Shown in pieces: positions 1 through 6,484 of a DNA stretch of 14,321 nt. Location of the stretch: assembly GCA_034003145.1 (NCBI GenBank), contig JAVEZE010000067.1, forward strand, positions 1 to 14,321. The letters run 5' to 3'. The translations under genes were made by a program, and so were the position numbers. Within the stretch, counting starts at the first letter, position 1; every line of letters begins with the position of its first letter. The notes below the pieces were generated by a model. It was not told the origin of the DNA and ran no database searches. It saw only the letters and a list, made by a program, of their open reading frames with translations. This stretch comes from JACKPD01 sp034003145 (GTDB lineage: Bacteria; Spirochaetota; Spirochaetia; CADAEX01).

Positions 1-2
1 GA

Positions 3-257
3 TTATTTATTGGCTTTAACAGTCTCTTTTTTTAAATCAGCTGCAATATCAGATGTAGGCTCTTTTTTTTCTTCGTGGTCCCTGCTCTTTACTGTTTTTT
101 TGACAACAACTACCCTTTTTTTCACTACAACAACTTTTTTCTTGTTATCAGCCTGTTCCTGCTTCTCTTTTGCATCCTGATTTTCCGCAGGAATTTTTCT
201 CTGTTTAATTAAAGCTGTTTTGGGTTTTTCTATTGTCTTTTCCTGATCTTCAGTCAT
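3..257 (-). CDS. infB: Probable N-terminal segment of translation initiation factor IF-2, ended by an in-frame stop
   Basis: This 84-residue, very Lys/Glu-rich frame starts at an ATG with a strong AGGAGAGG ribosome site about 9 bases upstream, 43 bases after the nusA stop. That is exactly where infB sits in the common rimP-nusA-infB operon. Residues 42-55 hold two copies of a VVVVKK block, and the remainder is low-complexity charged sequence. I associate this pattern with the variable N-terminal region of treponemal IF-2. The catalytic GTPase part would lie outside the window. Oddly, a TAA at 3-5 closes the frame. An A7 tract on the coding strand (positions 26-32) lies a few codons earlier; removing one A would open a frame to the window edge, though that frame (LLKPINN) does not look especially IF-2-like. 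The alternatives are a genuine small basic protein, a sequencing indel, or an infB that restarts downstream. The position is convincing; the identity is moderate. Confidence 0.55.
   Translation of the reverse strand: MTEDQEKTIEKPKTALIKQRKIPAENQDAKEKQEQADNKKKVVVVKKRVVVVKKTVKSRDHEEKKEPTSDIAADLKKETVKANK
93..134 (-). repeat. Two 21-base units encoding VVVVKK(R/T)
   Basis: Residues 42-48 and 49-55 of the infB-like frame read VVVVKKR and VVVVKKT, encoded by two adjacent 21-base units. The DNA copies are similar but differ at several third positions, so the repeat is held at the protein level. Alternating hydrophobic and basic blocks are compatible with a flexible nucleic-acid-binding linker, which is an inference. 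Confidence 0.7.
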
Positions 258-300
258 TTATAAATTCCTCTCCTGTACATGGGACATAACTTTTAATTTT

Positions 301-1965
301 TCATTTTTCTGAAACTTCTTCATCGTTACTGCTTAATCCCTTTTCACCATTTCCATCTTCTTCATCTTCGCTATCATCATCCAACTCTTTTTCTTCTTCA
401 CTATCATCGGCATCGTCTTCTTCGTCTTCTTCGTCTTCTTCGTCTTCTTCCTCAAAACTAAGGCCTACTCCGCAATTTGGACATACTGTCATTTCAACAG
501 TAATTTTACTGCCGCAATCAGGACATAAATAAGAATCTTCATCTGTTATTTCTTCAGAATTGTAGTCCTCATCTTCAAGTTCTTTTTCATCATTCTCATC
601 ACTATCTGAGTCTGATTCTTCTCCATTTTCCGAAATATAATCATCAGATTGCTGATCATTTTCCTCAATAATTTCAACATTTTCATCTATAATTGCCTTG
701 ATTGATTCAATATCCTGCTGGGTTATTCCGTCAAGAGCAGATATTTTGTCAATATCATATGCCAAAAATGTTTCAATCAATTCTATACCATGCTGCCGTA
801 ATAGTTCAACAAGTCTTTCATGAATTCCGGGTAATTCTTCAATTCTGGTAATTTCTTCTGTTTTTTCTTCTATTTCATCCCTGAAAAGCGCAGATACAGC
901 TTTCTTTGTATCTGCCGAAATATCCATCTGGTCAAACTGTTCTATGGTTTTTACATCAATATTCCAGTCTACAAGCCGGTTTGCAAGCCTGACATTAAGC
1001 CCCTGTTTTCCTATCGCAAGTGAAAGATGGTTTTCATTAACAACAGCAAGCGCCTGTCTCCTTGCTTCATCAAGTATAATTACAGATTCAACATCTGCTG
1101 GTGAAAGCGCGTTCTTGATATATACCCTTGGATCAGTGTCATATTTAAGGACATCTATCTTTTCCCCTTCCATTTCCTTGACTATAGTCTGAATTCTCAC
1201 CCCTTTAAGCCCTACACAAGCACCTACAGGATCAACATCCTCCCTGTGCGAATATACAGACATCTTTGTCCTGTAGCCAGGCTCACGTACTATTTTGAAG
1301 ATCTCAACTGTTTTATCATATACTTCCGGAACTTCAAGTTCGAAAAGCTTTTTTACAAAATCTGTATGGGTTCTGGAGAGAATTATATTAAGCCCTGATT
1401 CCTGTTTGTCAACTTCATAAATAATTGCCTTAATTCTGTCATTAGGCCTGTAAATTTCTCTTGGAGACTGGAATCTTTTTGGGAGTATTCCTTCAATTTT
1501 TCCAAGATCAACATATATATTGCCGTTTTTCTCTCTCTGATAATAGCCTATTATCATTTCACCTGTTTTTTCAATGAATTCTGAATAAAGAGTGTCTTTC
1601 TGAATTTCACGGATCTTCTGCTTGGCTTTTTGTTTTGCGCTCTGCACAGCAACACGCTCAAAATCTTTTGGATTGATTTCAATTAAAAGTTCATCTCCTA
1701 TTTCAGATTCAGCATTGTAAGCAAGCGCATCTTCAAGTTCAATCTCAAGGACATCATCAATTACATCATCCACAATTTTCTTTTTTGCAAATATAGTAAC
1801 CTCTGTTTCCTCATCATTAAACCTGACAATTACATTTTCAACAGTTCCATATTTTTTTTTGTAAGCAGCAATAAGAAATTCTTCTATTGTTTTAAGTACA
1901 AGCTCTCTCGGGATTCCTTTTTCCTGTTCAAACATTCTTATCGCTTCAGAAAGGTCAGAAGCCAT
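301..1965 (-). CDS. nusA: Transcription elongation/termination/antitermination factor NusA
   Basis: NusA binds RNA polymerase and nascent RNA in the cytoplasm and modulates pausing, termination and antitermination. The protein has 554 residues. An N-terminal polymerase-binding domain occupies about 1-125, and an S1 domain about 135-200 (GEMIIGYYQ to NIILSRTH). Two KH domains follow with GxxG loops GLKG at 252-255 and GKQG at 319-322. A helical region spans about 350-430. The tail from about 430 is extremely acidic. Within it, Cys481, Cys484, Cys495 and Cys498 form a CPDCG-x10-CPNCG zinc-ribbon-like knuckle, after which EED repeats continue to the end. E. coli NusA (about 495 residues) ends in AR domains and has no such cysteines. 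The start ATG has GGAGG 9 bases upstream. The gene begins 17 bases after rimP ends and is followed by the infB-like frame, the canonical order. Confidence 0.97.
   Translation of the reverse strand: MASDLSEAIRMFEQEKGIPRELVLKTIEEFLIAAYKKKYGTVENVIVRFNDEETEVTIFAKKKIVDDVIDDVLEIELEDALAYNAESEIGDELLIEINPKDFERVAVQSAKQKAKQKIREIQKDTLYSEFIEKTGEMIIGYYQREKNGNIYVDLGKIEGILPKRFQSPREIYRPNDRIKAIIYEVDKQESGLNIILSRTHTDFVKKLFELEVPEVYDKTVEIFKIVREPGYRTKMSVYSHREDVDPVGACVGLKGVRIQTIVKEMEGEKIDVLKYDTDPRVYIKNALSPADVESVIILDEARRQALAVVNENHLSLAIGKQGLNVRLANRLVDWNIDVKTIEQFDQMDISADTKKAVSALFRDEIEEKTEEITRIEELPGIHERLVELLRQHGIELIETFLAYDIDKISALDGITQQDIESIKAIIDENVEIIEENDQQSDDYISENGEESDSDSDENDEKELEDEDYNSEEITDEDSYLCPDCGSKITVEMTVCPNCGVGLSFEEEDEEDEEDEEDDADDSEEEKELDDDSEDEEDGNGEKGLSSNDEEVSEK
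415..450 (-). repeat. Four perfect 9-base tandem repeats in the nusA 3' end
   Basis: The plus strand reads GTCTTCTTC four times without mismatch, encoding (EED)4 on the coding strand in the acidic NusA tail. The unit is a multiple of three, so gain or loss of copies would change tail length without breaking the frame. Such perfect short repeats are prone to slippage; length variation between strains is an inference. Confidence 0.9.
472..525 (-). other. Zinc-ribbon-like 4-Cys motif inside the NusA acidic tail
   Basis: Residues 481-498 of NusA contain two CPxCG knuckles (C481/C484 and C495/C498) separated by ten residues. This matches the spacing of a small rubredoxin-type zinc ribbon. It is flanked on both sides by long Asp/Glu runs and is followed by GVGLSFEEED. 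Zinc binding is inferred from the cysteine pattern only. Confidence 0.7.
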
Positions 1966-1982
1966 TTATTTGATCCTCCAAA

Positions 1983-2429
1983 TTAATAATCTAATTTTGC
2001 TTTTCTTATCTCTTCATATTTAAATTCAGTCAAAACACCATCTTCTGATTCAAGCGTTACACTTTTATCATCTGTTTCGCTGATTGAATAAATTGTCCAG
2101 TCATCGGAATTGTTAATCAGTATTTTGACTTTTTTCCCTTTAAAAACAGAGAATTCATCTGCAGATTTAAGATTTCTGCTGATTCCCGGAGATGAAACTT
2201 CAATAAAAAAATCCCTGTCATCAATATATGCCTCAATACGTCTCTTTATTGCTTTGTGAATTTTGCTGCAGTCATTGATTGATATCCCTTCAGGTGAATA
2301 AAGCACAATATGTATATGTAATCCTTCATGGAGCTGCCTGGAATTGACTTCTACAAGTTTAAAGCCTGAAGCTTCTACAACAGGTGCAACTAAATCATAA
2401 TTTTCATCTTTTTTTTCAATAATTTTCAT
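1983..2429 (-). CDS. rimP: Ribosome maturation factor RimP
   Basis: RimP (formerly YhbC/DUF150) helps mature the 30S subunit. The 148-residue product shows the family layout. An N-terminal alpha/beta domain includes LVAPVVEASGFKLVEV, and the signature EVSSPGISRNL is close to the usual EVSSPGLDRPL. A C-terminal SH3-like barrel follows (KGKKVKILIN onward, ending in KYEEIRKAKLDY). The reading frame stays open upstream to 2534. I place the start at the ATG at 2427-2429, because that gives the family-typical N-terminus (MKIIEKKDENYD) and has AGGT just upstream. The 35-residue extension would have to translate through an intrinsic-terminator-like hairpin. An ATG at 2447 is possible but lacks a ribosome site. 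The gene lies 17 bases before nusA and is almost certainly cotranscribed with it. Confidence 0.92.
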   Translation of the reverse strand: MKIIEKKDENYDLVAPVVEASGFKLVEVNSRQLHEGLHIHIVLYSPEGISINDCSKIHKAIKRRIEAYIDDRDFFIEVSSPGISRNLKSADEFSVFKGKKVKILINNSDDWTIYSISETDDKSVTLESEDGVLTEFKYEEIRKAKLDY

Positions 2430-2460
2430 ATTACCTGCCGCGGGCATAAAAAAACTGCAT

Positions 2461-2488
2461 AAAAAAAGAGCCGATTTTTTCCGACTCT
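2461..2488 (-). terminator. Intrinsic terminator or attenuator between comF and rimP
   Basis: On the minus strand, AGAGTCGG and TCGGCTCT pair as an 8-bp stem (two G-U pairs) around an A6 loop, followed at once by seven T residues that partly overlap the stem end. This is a textbook Rho-independent shape. It lies 53 bases after the comF stop and 31 bases before the rimP ATG. It could end the tamB-to-comF transcript. If the rimP promoter lies upstream of it, it would instead act as a leader attenuator for rimP-nusA. Confidence 0.7.
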
Positions 2489-2519
2489 CCCCCTTAACCG
2501 AAACAATAAAACTATATAT

Positions 2520-2548
2520 AAAATAGCAAAACAAATATATTTAATCAA
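2520..2548 (-). promoter_or_regulatory. Possible promoter for rimP-nusA
   Basis: Minus-strand TTGATT (2543-2548) and TATTTT (2520-2525) are separated by 17 bases, a plausible sigma-70 arrangement overlapping the comF stop. An adjacent TATATA offers an alternative -10 with poor spacing. A transcript from here would run through the hairpin at 2461-2488 before reaching rimP. The region is AT-rich, so a chance match is quite possible. Confidence 0.3.
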
Positions 2549-3311
2549 GTGCAATAGTCAATATTATAATGTTTTTAAATCCATAATTATTCAAAAGTTC
2601 AGAGCAATATCCTGCTGTTGCTCCGGTTGTAAAAACATCATCAAGCAGAATAGCACACTCAGAATATTTCAGGCATTCAGATGCTTTTTTCTTTAGCATA
2701 TATATTCTCCCCCGAAGCTCGGTTTGCCTTTTTTCATAATCAAGCTCTTTCTGCTGCCGGGTTTTTCTTTTTTTAAAAAGAAAAAACACATTGATACCAT
2801 AATTTTTCGACAGTATTTTACTTATATGCATCATGTGGTCCCATCCGTATTTTTCCACCCTTTTTCTGCTGCATGGGGCCGGTATAACCGGTATGTTTAA
2901 AAATTGCTCTTTGTAAATATTATAAATCGATTCAGCGAAAAAATATGCGGCATGCTTTTTTCCGCGGAATTTATATTCATGTATTGCTTTTCTTATATAT
3001 TTATTTTTGTAATCCCATAATGAGATATTGCATTTAAAAAGGTATTGCCTTTCCCTGCAGATTGAACATATTTTACTTTCCGAGACAAGTTTGCGGCTGC
3101 AGACACTACAATGATTATCAGGCAGTGTTGCTGCTGTTGTAGTTGATGATGATGATGAAGCAGGAAGGGTGTATGGTGAAGGCAATATCGCAAGGCAGCG
3201 GCCGCAAAGTGATTTATTGCTTTTGTTTTCAAGGCTGCTTTTTTTAAGCGGTTCTCCGCAGATTACGCACTGAAGAGGAAAAAAGAAATCCAGTATTGAA
3301 TTAAAATTCAT
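2541..3311 (-). CDS. comF: ComF family phosphoribosyltransferase-like protein
   Basis: The protein has an N-terminal zinc-finger region with four CxxC pairs (C22/C25, C43/C46, C75/C78, C89/C92, numbering from the longer start). A type I phosphoribosyltransferase domain follows, with the PRPP-binding motif AILLDDVFTTGAT at about 227-239. ComF/GntX-like proteins have this layout. ComFC in Bacillus is needed for DNA uptake, but many non-competent bacteria carry homologues of unknown role. A Ser/Thr/Ala run (about 59-69) sits between the zinc knuckles and looks like a low-complexity insertion. I use the ATG at 3309-3311, giving MNFNSILDFFFPLQC. A TTG at 3330-3332 would add seven residues, and neither start has a clear ribosome site. 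The gene follows mutS within 30 bases, suggesting coupled translation. No competence genes are visible nearby. Confidence 0.85.
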   Translation of the reverse strand: MNFNSILDFFFPLQCVICGEPLKKSSLENKSNKSLCGRCLAILPSPYTLPASSSSSTTTAATLPDNHCSVCSRKLVSESKICSICRERQYLFKCNISLWDYKNKYIRKAIHEYKFRGKKHAAYFFAESIYNIYKEQFLNIPVIPAPCSRKRVEKYGWDHMMHISKILSKNYGINVFFLFKKRKTRQQKELDYEKRQTELRGRIYMLKKKASECLKYSECAILLDDVFTTGATAGYCSELLNNYGFKNIIILTIALD

Positions 3312-3341
3312 ATAGTTAAGGTAACTGGTCAAAAAGTATAT

Positions 3342-5939
3342 TTACTTCAGCCTTTTCTGCCAGGTATTTATATAATTCAAAGCTTCAACCGGTGTTGTTT
3401 TATCAATATCAACTGCTGTTATTTCTCTTGAGACAATATGCTCTTCAGAAAAAAGCTGATTTTGGATCTCAGGAAGATTCAGCTTTTTAACAGGATCGCT
3501 GTTTCCTTCAAAAGATGTTGTTTTCTCATAAGTCTCAAGCAGCTCTTCTGCCCTGAGTATTACACTGTAAGGAATCCCGGCAATTTCCGCTACATTGATA
3601 CCGTATGATTTATTTGCAGGCCCTTTTTTGATTTTTTTAAGAAAAACAAGTTTTCCATCTTTCTCAACCGCGTTCATTGAAAGATTTTCTATCTCCGGCA
3701 TATCAAGATTTACAAGTTCGTGATAATGGGTTGCAAAAAGCGTTTTTGCCCTGATTTTCTTAATTATGTATTCGCAGATACTTCTTGCGATTGACAGTCC
3801 GTCTTTGGTTCCTGTCCCCCTGCCCACCTCATCCATTATAATCAGGCTTTTATCTGTCGCTGCCCTTAATATATAAGATGTTTCTGACATTTCCACAAGA
3901 AATGTAGATTCTCCCCTCGCAAGATTATCAGAAGCTCCTACACGGCAGAACAATTTATCTATAAGCCCTATTTCAGCGCTGTCTGATGGAACAAATGCTC
4001 CGGATTGCGCCATCAGAACTATCTGGGCAGTTTGTCTAAGGAATGTGGATTTCCCTGCCATATTGGGTCCTGTAAGCAATATAAATGTTTTTTTTCTGTC
4101 AAGCGATACATCATTGGGTATAAACTCTCCCTGGGGAAGGTTTGCCTCTACCACAGGGTGCCTCCCGTTTTTTATAAAAATTGAAGTACTGTTATTAAGC
4201 GTTGGCCTTGTATAACCGTGTACTGTAGCAGAATATGAATAGGATTGCAGACAGTCTATTACAGCAAGATTTTCAGCTATATTTCTGAATAATGGAATAT
4301 GTTTTTTTAGTGAATCCTTTATTTCCATAAACAGTTCTTTTTCAAGTGATGATATTTTTTCAGCAGCGCTGTTGAGTTCGTTTTCAAGTGTACCAAGCTG
4401 CTGTGTTGTATACCGCTCTGCCCCGACAAGAGACTGCCTTCTAATAAAATGGTCAGGAACCTGATCAATATAGGATTTTGTTACTTCAAGGAAATAACCG
4501 ATTATTTTGTTATACCTTATTTTCAGGTTTGTTATGCCGGAATTTTCTTTCTCTGTTTCAATATACCGGTCCAGTATCTCCTGACTGTTGTCCCTTATAT
4601 CTCTTAATGAATCAAGTTCGCTGTTGTATCCGTTTTTTATCAAATTGCCTTCTGTCAGGATTACAGGCGGATCGTCATATATTGATTTTTCAAGATTTTC
4701 CATAATCCTGTTTGCTGCATCAGTTATTAAAGTGTCTGAAAAAAATGGAAAAAGTGATGATCCGCTGTATTGGCTGATAGTCTGCGCAATTTCATTAAAT
4801 ACCATTACTGTGTTTTTAAGACCAAGAAGATCTTTTGCGTTTACCTTGTCGAGAGCAAGTTTAGAAGTAAACCTTTCAAGGTCGTTAAGCTGCGAAAGAT
4901 ATGACCGTATTTTGGTAAGAAGAAGCTGATTTTTATAAAAAAATTCAACATTATCAAGTCTTGCATTAATAAGGCTGATATCATTCAGCGGGTTTTGCAG
5001 CCATTTTTTAATCATTCTTCCGCCCATAGAAGTTCGAGTATAATCAAGAATACTCAGCAGAGTGTATTTCGAGGAGCTGTCATTCATGTTTCTGATAATT
5101 TCAAGATTTTTGATTGTTTTCCCGTCAATTTCAAGTCTGTTGTTTTTAGCAATGATTTCTATATTTGTAATATGGGATAAAAGTGAACCGGAATTTTCCC
5201 TTAAATAGTCTATTATTATTCCGGCGCATACAATTTCAGGCGAATTATCATCAATGCCAAAACCTTTCAGCGTTGTTACATTAAAATGCTTTTTCAGCGC
5301 TTCAAGAGAGTTTTCAATATTGAAATACCAGTCAGGGTATCTGTTGATTGTAATATTTCCATATTCTGAAATAATTTTTTTTATTCCGCTGTTTGTCTCA
5401 AGCAGCGATTCCTGGATAATAATCTCGCTTGGAGATATTTTAAGAAGCTCGCGTGAAACATTTTCTTCAAGCATTCCTGATTCAGAAGCAAAGGATATTG
5501 CGGAAAACTCTCCTGTTGAAATATCAACATATGCCATTGAAATAATATTTTTTACTTTACCGATTGCGGTCAGATAGTTGTTTTTTTTATTTTCAAGATA
5601 GTCTTCGTTAACTATAGTGCCTGGTGTGATTATTTCAACTACTTCCCTTTCTACTATTTTTAAACCTTTTTGCGGAGTACTGGAAAGCTGTTCGCAAATC
5701 GCAATTTTTTTACCTGCTTTAAGCAGTTTTGCGATATATGAGGAGGCAGCATGATACGGCACACCGCACATAGGGATGTTGTGCCTTTTTGTTAGAACTA
5801 TATCAAGAATTGAGCTTACTTCTTTCGCGTCACTTTCAAACATTTCATAAAAATCGCCAAGCCGGAAAAAAAGAATTGAGTCGGGATGCTGACTCTTGAT
5901 TCTTTTATACTGCACCATTACTGGGGTATCAAAAGACAT
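3342..5939 (-). CDS. mutS: DNA mismatch repair protein MutS
   Basis: MutS is the cytoplasmic mismatch-recognition ATPase that recruits MutL. The 865-residue product is the normal length and complete. The mismatch-reading Phe-x-Glu is F30-Y31-E32 inside FFRLGDFYEMF. The connector, lever and clamp domains occupy the middle. The ATPase domain shows Walker A GPNMAGKST (624-632), the conserved segment GASDNLARGESTF (668-680), Walker B LIIMDEVGRGT with D703/E704, and the THYHEL signature near 737-742. A C-terminal helix resembles the usual dimer/tetramer region (PVEALNYINTWQKRLK). It starts 5 bases after the ompH stop with only a weak AGG upstream, so translational coupling is likely. I recall the same ompH-mutS adjacency in Treponema pallidum. 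No sign of damage or transfer is visible. Confidence 0.98.
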   Translation of the reverse strand: MSFDTPVMVQYKRIKSQHPDSILFFRLGDFYEMFESDAKEVSSILDIVLTKRHNIPMCGVPYHAASSYIAKLLKAGKKIAICEQLSSTPQKGLKIVEREVVEIITPGTIVNEDYLENKKNNYLTAIGKVKNIISMAYVDISTGEFSAISFASESGMLEENVSRELLKISPSEIIIQESLLETNSGIKKIISEYGNITINRYPDWYFNIENSLEALKKHFNVTTLKGFGIDDNSPEIVCAGIIIDYLRENSGSLLSHITNIEIIAKNNRLEIDGKTIKNLEIIRNMNDSSSKYTLLSILDYTRTSMGGRMIKKWLQNPLNDISLINARLDNVEFFYKNQLLLTKIRSYLSQLNDLERFTSKLALDKVNAKDLLGLKNTVMVFNEIAQTISQYSGSSLFPFFSDTLITDAANRIMENLEKSIYDDPPVILTEGNLIKNGYNSELDSLRDIRDNSQEILDRYIETEKENSGITNLKIRYNKIIGYFLEVTKSYIDQVPDHFIRRQSLVGAERYTTQQLGTLENELNSAAEKISSLEKELFMEIKDSLKKHIPLFRNIAENLAVIDCLQSYSYSATVHGYTRPTLNNSTSIFIKNGRHPVVEANLPQGEFIPNDVSLDRKKTFILLTGPNMAGKSTFLRQTAQIVLMAQSGAFVPSDSAEIGLIDKLFCRVGASDNLARGESTFLVEMSETSYILRAATDKSLIIMDEVGRGTGTKDGLSIARSICEYIIKKIRAKTLFATHYHELVNLDMPEIENLSMNAVEKDGKLVFLKKIKKGPANKSYGINVAEIAGIPYSVILRAEELLETYEKTTSFEGNSDPVKKLNLPEIQNQLFSEEHIVSREITAVDIDKTTPVEALNYINTWQKRLK

Positions 5940-5944
5940 GTCAG

Positions 5945-6460
5945 TTAATTTACCTGATTAATTTTTTCTATCACCTTATCTGTAATATCAACAGAATGGC
6001 TCCACCATATAAGGTCTGGATCTCTTGAATTCATAATAACAGAAAAACCCTCTGTTTCTGCTATATTTTCAATCTTATCCAGTATTTCTCCCAGAAACTC
6101 GGTAGACATCATCATTCTTTTTTTTCTTTCCTCAATATTCGCAAGCTTTAGCCTGCTGTACTCTTTTAGATACTGCTGTTTTTTGTTAATCTGTTCATCC
6201 ATTTTCAGGACATCCATTTCATTGTTCAGATTGGTATAATAGAGTTTGCGCTCTTCAAGTGCTGTTATATCATTTTTAATTGCAGCAACTCCTTCTTCAT
6301 AGCTTTTAATAAGCCTTTCAATCTCCTGAAGAGCTCTTGAATCACCTGATATAGAAGAAATAACCTTTGAATAGTTGATAATGCCTATTTTTGTTATCTG
6401 CTGCGGGTATAAGGATAAAGCAGAAAACAACAAAACCATTACCAATAATTTTTTTTTCAT
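5945..6460 (-). CDS. skp: OmpH/Skp-like periplasmic chaperone
   Basis: Skp/OmpH proteins form periplasmic trimers that hold unfolded outer-membrane proteins on their way to BamA. The 171-residue product starts with a signal peptide (MKKKLLVMVLLFSALSL, likely cut near residues 18-21). A beta segment ITKIGIINYSKV follows, then a long charged coiled coil at about 43-125. The C-terminal segment FSVIMNSRDP...SVDITDKVIEKI carries the family-typical DITDKVI motif. I chose the ATG at 6458-6460 because AGGAG lies 6 bases upstream and the signal peptide begins there. A TTG eight codons earlier would place charged residues ahead of it. The gene lies 24 bases after bamA, which fits a shared role in outer-membrane protein assembly. 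Confidence 0.92.
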   Translation of the reverse strand: MKKKLLVMVLLFSALSLYPQQITKIGIINYSKVISSISGDSRALQEIERLIKSYEEGVAAIKNDITALEERKLYYTNLNNEMDVLKMDEQINKKQQYLKEYSRLKLANIEERKKRMMMSTEFLGEILDKIENIAETEGFSVIMNSRDPDLIWWSHSVDITDKVIEKINQVN

Positions 6461-6466
6461 GCACAG

Positions 6467-6471
6467 CTCCT
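6467..6471 (-). promoter_or_regulatory. Ribosome binding site that sets the skp start
   Basis: Minus-strand AGGAG sits 6 bases before the ATG at 6458-6460 and just inside the bamA-skp gap. It favours that ATG over the in-frame TTG at 6482-6484, which abuts the bamA stop. Confidence 0.75.
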
Positions 6472-6484
6472 GATTTTTTATCAA

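Noticed and set aside
2430..2534. 35-residue N-terminal extension of RimP starting at 2534
   Set aside because: It would be translated through the terminator-like hairpin, lacks a ribosome site, and adds sequence not typical of RimP; the ATG at 2429 fits the family.
2763..2786. T-rich/A-rich inverted repeat in comF
   Set aside because: It is explained by codons for Phe/Leu followed by Lys/Arg (FFLFKKRK), and the stem has almost no GC, so it is not a credible terminator.
3124..3160. Triplet-repeat-like stretch in comF that gives His and Gln runs in another frame
   Set aside because: In the real frame it is a Ser/Thr/Ala linker between zinc knuckles; the other frame is a shadow with no ribosome site or family features.
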